A stretch of 64,000 bases of DNA from Hydractinia symbiolongicarpus. Its lineage: Eukaryota; Cnidaria; Hydrozoa; Anthoathecata; Hydractiniidae. This document shows, piece by piece, positions 11,071 to 21,436 of this stretch. The stretch's first letter is position 1. Each line of letters starts with the position of its first letter. Location: positions 3,534,001 through 3,598,000 of the forward strand of contig NC_079884.1 in NCBI RefSeq assembly GCF_029227915.1. Direction: 5' to 3'. Below the pieces are notes generated by a model, which saw only the letters and a list, made by a program, of their open reading frames with translations, did no database searches and had not been told where the DNA came from. Both the position numbers and the translations under genes were made by a program.

Positions 11071-14000
11071 GTGTGTATAGACGCAGTTGGATATAGCTAT
11101 TGCAAAGAATTGAAAATTTGCAAATGAACCTCTTAAGTAAAAATTGTCACAAAGCGTAGTTTTCTGTTTGTGTTTCTTTTTTTTGTAATTTTAATTTTGC
11201 AAAAATTTGAACTTTTACGACTGCTTTCTAAAACTCGTAACCAAAAGTTTTTGAAATCAAAAGTTAGTGATCATAAATTTTTTTCTTTTATTCTACAGTT
11301 GCATTGTAAAAAAGCTGTATATAACTCAAGTCCCAAGTGCATATGATATGCTCTTGTATAAGATTAAAATTTATGTTTGCACCTTATTTTCATTTTCATT
11401 GTTTCTAGCAAAATGTTTTGGTTCAACAGAGGGCCTGGCGTGGCTAATTTCACATTATGGGAAGCTGGACTAGATGGTAGCAGCCCTAAACGACTACACG
11501 GTAACATATCTCAGCCATTATGCATTGCTATTGACTACAATACAAGCATCATATATTGGACACAGTTTAATCAAGGCACAGGAATGACGTCATTAAAGAG
11601 TTTTGATCGTAGAACTAATCAAATGAAATCACCATATGACAATGTGGCGAGGTATAGTGTAGGCATGGTGTTTAAGGACAAGTTTTTATATGCAGACCAT
11701 GACATCGGAGCCATAAAAGAAGTTCCCATTAATGGCAGAACTGTGACAGCTGCTAAAATACTTATTTATGAAGACGATTGGATTCACAATATAAAAGCGT
11801 TTCATGGGAGCATGCAGAAAGGTAAACTCCTATGTTTTTTATTTTTTTTTTTTTTTTTTTTTTTTTACATTTGCGTCATAAAATTTTCTGTAACATAACT
11901 ATCAATTCTTAAGTATCTAAAGTAAAAAATAACAAAAACTTTTTTTTTCTTGTATTTCTTTTACTCTTTCAATCAAGAAATTATTAACAGACTGTGAAAA
12001 CCTAGGAAACCTTAAAGAAATTGTGTACCTAGGTATCTTTATTGCGTTTATGGCTTCGAAACCGAGAAGTATCATAAAAATATAGTAATAAAATCTTTAC
12101 AACATGCCCAGAAAGTGTCAGAAAATGCCCTAAAAATGAGAGATTGTTTGTTTTTTATGTGCCAAATTTATCATGTGTTTGTGTTTGTTATATAGTTTGG
12201 TCGGGTGTATTTGCAGACAACTAAAATCGTCACCGTGTTTTTTTTTATTTTTCATATATTTTTTAAATTTTTTTTTAGGCAACAATAGTTGTTCAGTAAA
12301 CAACGGTGGTTGTTCTCAACTTTGTTTCGCCACCTCGCTGACTGAACATAGATGTGGTTGCGGTACACATTTCACCTTGCTGGCTGACGGCAAAACATGC
12401 ACAGCCCCACAGCAGTTTATAATTTTCACATCCGGCTCCTTATTGATCCGGCTTATGTTCGATTCGTCGAAACCGGAAGCAGTCTTGCCTATATTCAACG
12501 ACGAAGCAGTCAGTCAGATTGATTACGATTTCATGCGCGGATATGTGTATTGGTTGGTGGCAAAGAAAAATGTCATTGCCAAAAGTCAACAGCACGGTAC
12601 GCTACACGAAGTTATCCACTTGGTTAACGAAACAGATGAAGACTTGTCTGCTGCTTACGACTTTTCTCTTGACCCGTTCAGTAATTCTTTATATTGGACT
12701 GATAGCTTACAAAACTCTATAAATTTTCTCCAGTTAACAACAAAGGCGAATGGAACTGTGTATAAAGACACTAAAAAGATTGTGCATCCGCGGAAAATTG
12801 TTGTTTTCCCAGAAATGGCGTTGATGTTTTGGAATGACGGAAACACTAACAGAATTTTCAAATCAACTCTGGCTGGAACGCAACCGGAAGCACTGATTCA
12901 ATTGCATAAAGACAGTGTGGTTCGAGATTTATCCCTAGACGTAATACAAAAAAATGTTTATTGGTTAGACTCTGGTTTGAGAAGAATAAGCAGCATCTCG
13001 ATATTTGGAGGGGAAGTCAGAAATCATGACTTACCAAAACATGGAACTAACCCTGTTTCGATGGGTATTTTCTCGAAGTTTGTCTTCTGGGCAGATAGCA
13101 GTACTAAGTTTATACATAAGGCCTGGATTACTAATGATTCATTCGAAGGTGATACAGGCTTTCATGGCACGTATCCTCTCACCATTGACATGGTGGTTGT
13201 TAACAACAGTAGAAAACGCGGTAGGTGTAGAAATGTATTAATTGCAACTCTCTGAACACCCTTTATTTCACAGCTTACTCCTGTATACCCATTATGAAGG
13301 CTGTCCACATGGTTAGGAACCTCAAAATTTTTAAAAATATAGACAGAATGTCAGGAAAATTTTGTCTTATAATGAAATGTCTGGAAAATGTCTGGATTTA
13401 AAATTTCCCACTAAGTCAATGTCAGTTTTTATCTTCAGCTTGTATTTGTTTCATCCTTTCTTTCTTTTTTTAATTCATGTATATTGTATTTTTCTTCGTT
13501 CTTAAACAGTCAGTTGATTTATCAGCCATAACTATAGGAGAAAACTAGGTGAATAATGTCAGAAATGTTACCAAAATCGAGGTAAAAAAACCCTGTTTAA
13601 TAAGAGTGGTAGTATGATTATACATCCATAAAAATCAGAAGGTTGGGGTAAATATTTGAGTACAAATATTTCACGGATTATAATTCCTTTCTTATATTCT
13701 TTTACTTCAGAGAGTCATCCGTGTTTTATCAATAATGGCGGTTGCAGTCACGTGTGTTCCATTCATTACGTCAGTGGTATAGATAATACGAAGCGAGAAG
13801 AAACCGCGTTGTGTGGTTGCCCGCTTCATCAGGAAGCGAGAAACAAAACGTGTGTTCAGTGTAAGTAGGCTATTATCCACCCACGCATTTAAGCCCTTGC
13901 TTACACCACATTGCCTTGTAATTACATCAAAGTCCGAAATCCTGTTGAAAAGAGACAATGTTTTTGTTTCTGTTTTTAGCTGCTGCTTGTAAAGAAAATG

Positions 14001-16912
14001 AGTTTTTTTGCGTATTGGATGGTATATGTCTCCCCGAGTCTAAAGTATGTGATAAAAAGTGCGATTGTGGGGATTGTCACGATGAAAAATCATGCAGTAT
14101 GTATTTTTGTTTTACTTCTATACAGACATTGAGATTTGCCCAATATTCATCAACCCTAAATATACTTAGGGAGTGGGGGTTGATGGGAGCGGGCCTTTGT
14201 AGGGATGGAGGAATCCCCACTTCCCCACTTTTTTAATAATTCCGTTTTGCTATGCGGTATAGCTTTTTTTTAAAGGCTAGTTTTCACTGCTACAATATTT
14301 TACACAATTGTACACAATTTTTATTCTTGTAAGATATTTTGCAGCTTTAACCACGAACTACAATGTATAACGGCTTCAAAGATCGCAATTTTTTTTAATT
14401 AAACCAAATCAGTTTGATTTTGAATATACTTGTCACAAGCCTATTATATTTAGTGTTAAACCTTTGTCTGTTGTCCTTGACTTGCAAAAATGGTATAATA
14501 CTGATAACTCGAACTACTTTTTATATTTCTGTCGAGTTTTCATTAATATTTTCTTATAAAAATCACTCCATAACTCGAACTTTGGACGATCCTTTTCTAA
14601 GTCGCACCGTTTCGCTTGCCCCACGAATCAATATTTCCTCGAAATTTGATTGATTGTTCTCGGTATAGCATTAACAGATTTTGTGAAATTTATCTCTCGA
14701 AAAAAGTACGGAGTTGCAATATTTTTAATTATCGAATTACGCCGGAACTCAAAATTTGATAACTCGAGCAATTTTCTTGGTCTTTGAGGTTTAGCTCATA
14801 TTCGAAAATAATTAAAGGTAACTTTTCTTACGTTACTGAAAGTTAATTTTTCGTTTCTGAACTTACCTACCGAATTTTCCAGGTTATCCTACAGATTGTT
14901 CTACTTCGCTTTATAAATGCGGACTAGGCTGCTTTTCTGAGGAACAGAAATGCGATAAAAAACAAGACTGTCCAGACAATGAAGATGAAAGTGAAGACCT
15001 CTGCGGTAAGCTTATACTCTTGTTTTTCTTTGTGGTTATGTTGTTATTTCAGTTTACCTGTCTTTTTTTGTTTTCTATGTATATAAAACGAAAGGCGTGA
15101 TATTTATAATTCTTTGAAATTTACTTGATGTGCTGTGTGATCCTACAGTAAGCATTCTCTCTTAAAAACAAGCATCTTCTTTTTCTAGCACCATGCGTGA
15201 AAGGACATTTTCACTGCGGAGGGCAAATGTGCATTCCTCTTGATATGAAATGTGATGGCAAGCCGGATTGTAGTGATGGTGGGGATGAGAAAAATTGTCA
15301 AAGTATTTTAAATTGGTTATTTGTTTTCGACTTCCCAATGAACCATCTGTATTTTGTTAAGATTTCATTGCGTATCTAAGTTGATTAATTTTCGCAAAAT
15401 TTGCAAAATTTATATTTGCGAAAAATTTTTTTTTTTAAGGAGTATTGGTCTGCGTGAAATGGTCCCGGAAAGGGATTTTTTCGCAAAAATATATCTTCGC
15501 GAAATTACTAGAAAGGACCTATTCGCTAAATTAATCTAACTTTAAAGACGTTGATTTTTATCTTTTTTTCTCATTGCATTTTTTTGCTGTTTTAACATTT
15601 CGCAAATTTCTTTGTGGGCTCGTTTACTAATTGTTTTACCTACCCGACTTCGCTTTCGAATGAAGACACTTAGTAATGTCAATATTCACCTTTTTTCTAA
15701 GAAAAGCATCCATGATAATCCCCTTTTTTACCTGCCAGTACAGTTCATTTTTTCATACCTTTCGCGAAAAAAAAATCTTCGCAATTTAGCTGAAATAGAC
15801 CGACTCGCAAAAATTAGTCTTCGCGAAATATGTAAAGTTGAATGATTATCGAAAATTATTCTTTTCTAAATGCATTTTTGTTGACCTCGCAAAAATAAGT
15901 CCTCGCAAAATTAATCATTTTAGGGAATTTGTATTTTATTTTTATTTTTTTTTTTCTAGCAAACGCGACAACCCCGACCGGCTTTCCAAACCCACAACAG
16001 GGGTCGAATAAGTCAAGGTTAATGTCTGGTATCATATCAGGAATTGTTATATGTGTTATCGTTATTGTGTTCGTTATTTTATTGTACGTTAAACTACGTA
16101 ATTCAAAAAAGAATGCGGCACGACAACAGGAGAACGGTGCGATGTGGAGAATAGAGGAGTTTGAAAACAAAGCCGGCTCCGTAACTAGTGACGACCCGGC
16201 GAAAAGTTCTGTGTCTACGTACATATCTGCAGTGTCGCACAATACCGACCCGATATCATATTATGATCGAAATAATGTGACGGGTGCATCATCTTCTGTA
16301 GCGTCCGGATATACTCATATACCGTACAACCCTCCTCCTTCTCCGATTGCCTTGTCTACGATAACAGAAACAAACGATCCTTATGCTTCTGCTACGTGTG
16401 AACAATGTAGAAATTCTATTCAAGAGACACCTATGGAGGAGGTCCTGCATGATGCTCCTCCTCCTACGCTAGCTTCGACAGGATTACTAGAAGAGGTCGA
16501 TTTATATTATCCTATACAACAATCACATAACTGGAAACCTCCGAAGACTGTATGTGACAGTTGTGAGACTTCGCGTAGCCGGTCGCGTAAAAAACGGCGC
16601 TCCAATCATCGTCCGGAGCATTCGTATCGCAGCAGTCTTTCGAGATACCCCAGTAACGCTCCGGAACTGGAGGCTTTGTATCAAAGTCGTGAAACTAACA
16701 TGGACGACCCTTATGATCAAAATTCTTTATTCGTGGATCGACAAAGACATCTCCTCTTTGATCCACCTCCTACACCCTGTACATATTTATCGGACGAGGA
16801 GAGGCCGCCTTCGCCGACAGAGACCGAACAGAGTCTAGCATTCAGTCCAATGCACAGGGGTGAGTTGCGACCTCATTACGCTCCTCCTCCGTCTCCAACT
16901 AGTCAGTTATAA
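10983..16912 (+). CDS. LRP5/6-like: LRP5/6-type Wnt co-receptor, C-terminal half, eight exons
   Basis: This is a single-pass membrane co-receptor for Wnt signalling; in this family Wnt and Frizzled engage the propellers, and the phosphorylated tail recruits Axin. Proposed exons are 10983-11070, 11409-11821, 12279-13220, 13711-13860, 13980-14096, 14883-15005, 15189-15302 and 15960-16912, all with GT-AG introns. Every junction from exon 2 onward is phase 1, typical of shuffled EGF/LDL-A modules. Module order matches propeller 3 (end), EGF3, propeller 4, EGF4, LA1-LA3, transmembrane helix and tail. Three LDL-A modules next to the membrane plus a PPP(S/T)P-rich tail ending in PPPSPTSQL separate LRP5/6 from LRP1/2/4 and the LDL receptor. 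The N-terminal half (signal peptide, propellers 1-2 and most of 3) is not in the window and presumably lies beyond the satellite. The reading frame is intact throughout. Confidence 0.93.
11409..11821 (+). CDS. LRP5/6-like: LRP5/6 exon: rest of the third YWTD propeller
   Basis: The acceptor is TTTCTAG at 11402-11408 and the donor is AAAG followed by GTAAAC at 11822. The exon encodes MFWFNRGPG, then LDGSSPKRLHG and IIYWTQFNQG, which are successive class B repeat phrases, and ends with MQK just before an EGF module. The downstream intron (11822-12278) contains long T tracts, for example about 11838-11866, and nothing else recognisable. Confidence 0.9.
12279..13220 (+). CDS. LRP5/6-like: LRP5/6 exon: EGF module plus complete fourth YWTD propeller
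   Basis: The acceptor is a long T tract followed by TAG at 12276-12278; the donor is CGCG followed by GTAGGT at 13221. The first part is an EGF-like module, CSVNNGGCSQLC...CGC...C. It is followed by five class B motifs: YWLVAKKN, LYWTDSLQN, MFWNDGNTN, VYWLDSGL and VFWADSST. A single 942-nt exon thus carries a whole EGF-propeller unit. The following intron (13221-13710) shows no other feature. Confidence 0.95.
13711..13860 (+). CDS. LRP5/6-like: LRP5/6 exon: membrane-proximal EGF module
   Basis: The acceptor is TTTTACTTCAG at 13700-13710 and the donor is GTAAGT at 13861. It encodes HPCFINNGGCSHVC, a variable loop, then CGCP and a final C, a six-cysteine EGF pattern with the NGGCSH signature found after YWTD propellers. 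Confidence 0.93.
13980..14096 (+). CDS. LRP5/6-like: LRP5/6 exon: LDL-receptor class A module 1
   Basis: The acceptor is TGTTTTTAG ending at 13979 and the donor is GTATGT at 14097. It encodes CKENEFFC...GICLP...CD..CDCGDCHDEKSC, with an acidic calcium-site cluster near the end. It carries two extra cysteines compared with the usual six. The following 786-nt intron contains repeats of ATAACTCGAAC-like sequence that resemble pogo/Tigger termini. Confidence 0.9.
14883..15005 (+). CDS. LRP5/6-like: LRP5/6 exon: LDL-receptor class A module 2
   Basis: The acceptor is ATTTTCCAG ending at 14882 and the donor is GTAAGC at 15006. It encodes DCSTSLYKCGLGCFSEEQKC followed by DCPDNEDESEDLC, a six-cysteine LDL-A module with the DxxDE-type calcium site. 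Confidence 0.93.
15189..15302 (+). CDS. LRP5/6-like: LRP5/6 exon: LDL-receptor class A module 3
   Basis: The acceptor is CTTTTTCTAG ending at 15188 and the donor is CAAA followed by GTATTT at 15303. It encodes PCVKGHFHCGGQMCIP and then KCDGKPDCSDGGDEKNC, a canonical LDL-A module. Confidence 0.94.
15370..15930. repeat. Diverged TTCGCGAA-rich repeat in the last LRP5/6 intron
   Basis: Most of the last intron consists of phrases such as TTCGCAAAA and CTTCGCGAAAT in both orientations, at about 15390-15535 and 15755-15925. The same vocabulary occurs at 20420-20520, 21240-21430 and in the inverted-repeat element 29804-30274. It is probably an old copy of that family, with the ends no longer clear. 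Confidence 0.5.
15960..16912 (+). CDS. LRP5/6-like: LRP5/6 last exon: transmembrane helix and PPPSP-type tail
   Basis: The acceptor is a T tract followed by CTAG ending at 15959, and the TAA stop is at 16910-16912. A short Thr/Pro-rich stalk leads into a hydrophobic helix (ISGIVICVIVIVFVILLYV, about 16036-16092) and a basic stop-transfer. The tail carries proline-rich motifs at 16331-16345 (PPPSP), 16457-16468 (PPPT), 16763-16777 (PPPTP), 16805-16816 (PPSP) and 16883-16903 (PPPSPTS). In the family, GSK3 and CK1 phosphorylate such motifs to create Axin docking sites; here that role is inferred from motif and position. Confidence 0.95.
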
Positions 16913-17330
16913 CAAGTTTCTTTTTTCAACGTATTCTTTTTTATGCATTGGTGAAATTTAAAGAATTTATTTTTCTTAGAAAACTTTTGGTTATTTAATT
17001 TTGCGATAACCAGTAGATGTATATTTCTGATGTTTTATCATTCTTTTATCCTGAGGAAAGTGTTTACCATTTTTGCCGTTCGTTAATTCTAAAAGCTATG
17101 CGATTCGCTATGCAATACGGTAATCGCGTAAGGTATAATATGACGAACCATCTGCTTGCGTGCTGTTCTCCTTTCAAACTTCCATATTGTAGACTTTGGC
17201 TACTACGGATACTAACTAGGTTTTGGAGCTTTCAATGTCGAGTACAGTCCAGTAACTTGAACTGTTTTTATTGAACTTTTGCTAATACTTTGCACCCCTG
17301 ATAACTTCAAATAAAAGTGTACGAAATGTT
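16913..17330 (+). other. Probable LRP5/6 3' UTR with poly(A) signal at 17310
   Basis: No coding signal follows the stop. AATAAA is at 17310-17315 in TTCAAATAAAAGTG, about 400 nt after the stop codon, a plausible cleavage signal. The exact poly(A) site cannot be read from genomic DNA. Confidence 0.45.
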
Positions 17331-17923
17331 GTGCTAATTTAACGAATTTGGTCAATTCCGGGAAAGTTAGTACCATTGGGGTAGACAAAATGTGTAAAAA
17401 TTAGTTCTTTTAAAAAAATTATTTACTTCATAGAGACAAACTCCACTCCAGAAAAAGTGGGAGGGTCTTGCAATTGTCAAGGTTTATATAACAATGGTTG
17501 AATTAGTCGTTAAGTCAAACTATTTTTTCATTTTCGCCAAAGTTCACGTTGTTGAATGCCTCGATCACCCGAACTATTATAACAGTGTATACTGTATTTG
17601 TTTTAGTTTTAGAGCCTAGAAAACGTGCAGCATTTTAACTAATTTTTTGTGAATCGTATTAAGGTTTGGAATTGATAACTATTTAAGAAATCTTAGAAGT
17701 ATGTATATGTTTGTGAATAATAGTTTTTAATTTAAACAGCTTCAACTCCAATCCCTACTTTTTTTATGTGATAATTTCCATGTGAAGGACTGGGCTTGAG
17801 GTTGTTTAAAGTCTTACACGCAGAATATGTCACATGTAAATAGGATTTATTTTGTATTCGCGTTTTCTAAAGAAGATTTAATCGATAAAACGAAAAATAG
17901 ACGAATTCTAATAAAACATTGCT
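17331..17923. other. Intergenic, nothing recognisable
   Basis: AT-rich sequence with no open frame, splice-framed exon or inverted repeat that I can support. Confidence 0.5.
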
Positions 17924-17932
17924 GTATTTTTG

Positions 17933-18044
17933 CAACCTCGTCCCCAGGACATCTTGTATCTTTTCTGACATCGGATGGGTGTCGGGCGATACGTCTCGCC
18001 GTCCTTGTAATGGAAAAGACAAAAAGGTGTTGGGAACGAGGTTG
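17933..18044. mobile_element. 112-bp MITE with perfect 9-bp target duplication
   Basis: The ends are inverted copies: CAACCTCGTCCCCAGG on the left, and TGGGAACGAGGTTG on the right. The flanking 9-mer GTATTTTTG occurs exactly at 17924-17932 and 18045-18053. A 9-bp duplication is typical of Mutator-like elements. The 19655-19733 foldback has the same terminal phrase, so a family is present here. It has no coding capacity. Confidence 0.85.
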
Positions 18045-18053
18045 GTATTTTTG

Positions 18054-18821
18054 GTTTTATGAAGTTGATATGTATACCGACGGCACTACGTCAGTGGTAC
18101 TTTTTCGTTCATGCATCTACGAAGCTACCTTATTAATAAAAATATTTTGGTAGCTATACCCGAAAATTTGGTCACCTTTTACTAACAGAAGATAAAACTG
18201 GTCACTTCACGTATTTTAAAAGCAACGTAACTGTCAAAAGATTACACGCCTTTTTTATAAGAAACATGAGGCTTAAATTCCCTAAATTTAAAAAAACACT
18301 TCAGAAACATTGGCAGGCTGAGTTAAGCACAAAAGGGAAGACTTTTTTGTCAAAGATAGCGTAGTTTAACATTAAATAAAATGTATAATGAGCTATCATC
18401 TTCTTCAGTGAACTCAACAAAAACGTTCTCCTTGGGAAATTTAAGAACTTTCTTTAAGGAACATTATAATTTGAAAAATCCAAGCCCTAATACATGTTTT
18501 TTATATATAAGCATTCGTAGGCTTAAATTTGGTTCTTTTTAAGCAGATGCTTAACATTATGTGAAGCCTGAGAAGATGCTAGTTTTTATGTTTTGTGTTT
18601 CGTGAGCAGATTTTCTTTTTATTCTTTATGTCTTCAAATACGCATATTTTGAGCCTGATCATGTGTTTTTCATATTCCATAGCATATTCCAATAAACCTC
18701 TTTGCCATTGAGCATAACCTAAGCATATATTGAGCCTAAAGAAGTAATTTTCATAAGCATCCTTAAGCCTCATTTTGGAAATTTAATTGCTTATAAAAAA
18801 AAACGTGTGGCATAACATCAC
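18054..18821. other. Intergenic, nothing recognisable
   Basis: AT-rich sequence. Words like GCTTAAA and AGCATAACC recur loosely around 18500-18770 but no clear unit or gene is visible. Confidence 0.45.
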
Positions 18822-19137
18822 TGTTGGAGATGATGGCGATTATTCGTTTTTGATGATGGTAGTGGTGGTGAATAATAGTGGTGATAGTGATGTTAATAGT
18901 TGTGGTAATGTTGATGGTGGTGGTGGCGGTGGTGAATAATAGTGATGATGGTGATGTTAATGATGGTGCTAATGGTTGTGGTGGGGAATAGTAATAATGG
19001 TGGCAACTAGTGGTGATGGTGATGTTAATAATGATGTTGATGGGATTGGTGGTGGTGGTGGTGATAGTGATGATTGTGACGGCGGTGATGATGATGATGA
19101 TGATGATGTTCGTGATGATGTTGGTGATGACGATAAA
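18822..19137. repeat. Imperfect GTG/GAT trinucleotide microsatellite
   Basis: About 315 bp built from interrupted GATGGTGGTG, AATAGTGGT and GATGATGATG runs. It contains stops in every frame, so it is not an acidic coding repeat. Confidence 0.85.
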
Positions 19138-19654
19138 TAAAATCAGTGCATGGTTTATTTTTTGCCGGTAAAAACACCTACCTTATTCCAGAAATTAACG
19201 AGGCATCTAATTAAAATCCGGATTAATTTCGTGTCTCGTTAATTGAAATAAGTAAATACTACAGAGGTGTGTTTTTTTACATTGCATCCTTAAAGCTTCC
19301 CTTTAAAATTAATATATATATACGTTTGTGTTTATTTTTTGTTTGTGTATGTAACCAAACAGATAAACACTTTAAAAAAATGTCAACTGTTTTGGACAAT
19401 GATTTTAGGGACTTGCAGCACAGGAGTATCCTATCTTCAGCAAAAAGGTTAATCGTTCAATATATTATAGATTTATGGAAGTCGGTGATGTATAATAAAA
19501 AAGCAGGGGCCCCAGAACCGAACCCTGGGTGGGAGACAGTGACAAACTGCTAACTTTTTTTAAAAAATGAATAAAACCATAGGCTAACACCACAGATGCC
19601 ATAGTGTTCGAACACATTGTTTCAGTCAGTGTCGCCAAGACTCTGAGAGAGTAT

Positions 19655-19733
19655 CAACCTCGATCCCAGGGCTTTTTTTCTCTCTTTGATATAAGTGATC
19701 AAAAAGAGAAAAAAAGCCCTGGGATCGAGGTTG
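19655..19733. mobile_element. Foldback element, 36-bp arms, CCTCGATCCCAGGG type
   Basis: The left arm 19655-19690 and right arm 19698-19733 are near-perfect reverse complements separated by 7 bp, both ending CAACCTCGATCCCAGGGC. The ends match those of the 17933-18044 MITE apart from one or two bases. No target duplication is evident. Confidence 0.75.
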
Positions 19734-19761
19734 GGGTTTGTATATTTTGTTGTTGGTGCTG

Positions 19762-19895
19762 TATGTAGGCAACACATGCGCTCTCCTTCGATATGTTTTC
19801 GAGATGACTAGTATGGGCTGATCTCATGTATGTAGGCAACACATGCGCTCTCCTTCGATATGTTTTCGAGATAATTAGTATGGGCTGATCTCATG
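19762..19895. repeat. 67-bp tandem duplication
   Basis: TATGTAGGCAACACATGCGC through GGGCTGATCTCATG occurs at 19762-19828 and again at 19829-19895 with a few differences. It has no reading frame of interest. Confidence 0.85.
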
Positions 19896-20520
19896 CAGTC
19901 TTCTTGTTCCCCTTGGGACTATCGTGCCGTTCATGTTTATATCGCACGTAAGAGGAAGTTTTTTGAGTTCTCTGTTGTATTGTTAGTGTTATCTTATATG
20001 ATTTCTGTGTTATGTGGTTCACAAAAAGTGAGTTAGTTTTTGGATATTGTTGTTTCTTAGTTGTGTTTTCAGTTGTGTTTTTATCCTACTCAGGTTTTTT
20101 TTATAAGTTTCTGTGTGTGTTCTTAGTTCTTGTTTTTAAAATTGCCTATGTCTCTGTCGCCCGGTATTTTGTATTTGGCCTATGTCCATGTGAACATCCA
20201 GTGAATCAACTGGATCATCCCCTTTTAAAACTTTGCTTACTCTATTTTCACTTGTGGTGTGGGAGTGTAATCACTGAATGTCTAAAGAGTTGTGTAGCTA
20301 CTTGTGTTTTTATATTCTCTGTATAATTTAAAAGGCACTTTCTTCTGCCATTTTAGTTCCTAATTTGCTTTGTACTGTGTTACGCGATCACTCCGTTAGA
20401 GAAACTGGCCTTGTAAACTAAAAAAATTATCTGCGCGAAGATTCTTAGACAGATCAATTCTCGAAAATAAATCTTTGCGAAGTTACAAAAATTTTTTTTC
20501 GCTAAAAGTTATTCCGCTTA
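19896..20520. other. Intergenic; short CGCGAA-rich fragment near 20420-20520
   Basis: No supported gene. The open frame at 20012-20326 is Phe/Val/Leu-rich and featureless. The last 100 bp use the same TCGCGAA / TTCGCTAAA vocabulary as the element at 29804-30274. Confidence 0.4.
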
Positions 20521-21180
20521 AGCCGGGGCAAATCGAGGCAACTTCTTGAGCAACATTACCCGTCAACATGTTGACGAAGAAAATCTAATCTAAAAATGTT
20601 GATTAACATTTATTAACTTTTTATAAATGTTGATCAACATTATTGATGAGTTTTATATGTTGCTACGATTTGCTATAACCATCAACATTTCTCGCAACAT
20701 CTTTCAGTATTTTCGAATCATTAAACTGCAAATTCGAATGTTCTAGCACGAATTCTAATGTTTTTTTTTCGAGTGTATACACGACTTGCATGAAAATAAG
20801 ATCAAATTCATTTTTTCCATCGTTTCTCTACTCCTGGACGAGGTTATCATTGCGTCCTTTCTCTTCCCTTCTTTGAATCCATTTTCTGGTAGGGCCTCGC
20901 TTTCTTTCTTTATCGTCATCTATTACCAATGCCAGCAATAAACTTGCTGCAGCTTCCTTCTCCGCCATTTTGAAAAAAGAGAATGAATGGTCACGTTTCA
21001 GTAGAATGTAGTTGCTCAAAATGTTGACGAGAATGTTGACCGATTTGCCTCGGGATTTAACTTTTGGAAAAACTAGTTTTTATAAGTAAATGTTGACGAA
21101 AATGTTAACGAGGTATATCAAATCGTATCAACATGTTGCTCACAATGTTGACGAGAATGTTGACCGATTTGCCCCGGGCT
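20521..21180. mobile_element. Non-autonomous PIF/Harbinger element, 660 bp, TTA duplication
   Basis: The left end AGCCGGGGCAAATCG is matched by the right end CGATTTGCCCCGGGCT. TTA occurs on both sides (20518-20520 and 21181-21183), the 3-bp duplication typical of PIF/Harbinger. Subterminal CAACATGTTGACG words recur throughout. The right terminal region plus flank is imperfectly repeated (near 21008-21090 and 21138-21215), so the right end has been duplicated. It carries a transposase N-terminal remnant on the minus strand. Confidence 0.75.
20828..21019 (-). pseudogene. Harbinger transposase N-terminal remnant
   Basis: The frame begins (at an inner Met) MAEKEAAASLLLALVIDDD and continues KRGPTRKWIQRREEKGRNDN and then LVQE. 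This is the basic WI..R...G...NLVQEL phrase at the start of PIF/Harbinger (ALP1-like) nucleases. Everything after it, including the DDE catalytic domain, is missing. The Met-rich entry and poly-Ala stretch look like the true protein start. The element cannot be autonomous. Confidence 0.55.
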
Positions 21181-21183
21181 TTA

Positions 21184-21436
21184 ACTTTTAAAAAAAATAG
21201 TTTTTATCAGTAAATTTTCTTTTTCTTGTAGTTGGTCAGCTGGCAAAAAGGCCTAAACAAATTAAAATTGCGCAAAAGTACTAGATTCGTGATAATAATT
21301 CTTCGCAAAAAACCTTGAAATAAATCAGTTGCGAAAGAAAACTTCGCGAAATATCTTGGCATGACTGAAACGCGAAAATTACTTTTCGCAAAATGTTTTT
21401 TTTCGCACTTCGTGGAAAAAAAACAATCAGTCAAAC
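21184..21436. repeat. TTCGCGAA-rich repeat fragment
   Basis: Phrases such as TTCGCAAAAAACC, CTTCGCGAAATATC and ACGCGAAAATTACTTTTCGC fill 21260-21415. This is the same vocabulary as the element at 29804-30274; the ends are not clear. Confidence 0.4.

Noticed and set aside
1887-11080. About 30 open frames of 60-96 codons on both strands of the satellite
   Set aside because: They repeat with the monomer period, occur on both strands and change frame because 202-203 is not a multiple of three. They are by-products of the repeat.
12316-13241. Alternative frames and minus-strand frames over LRP5/6 exons
   Set aside because: They are shadows of the well-supported EGF-propeller exon.
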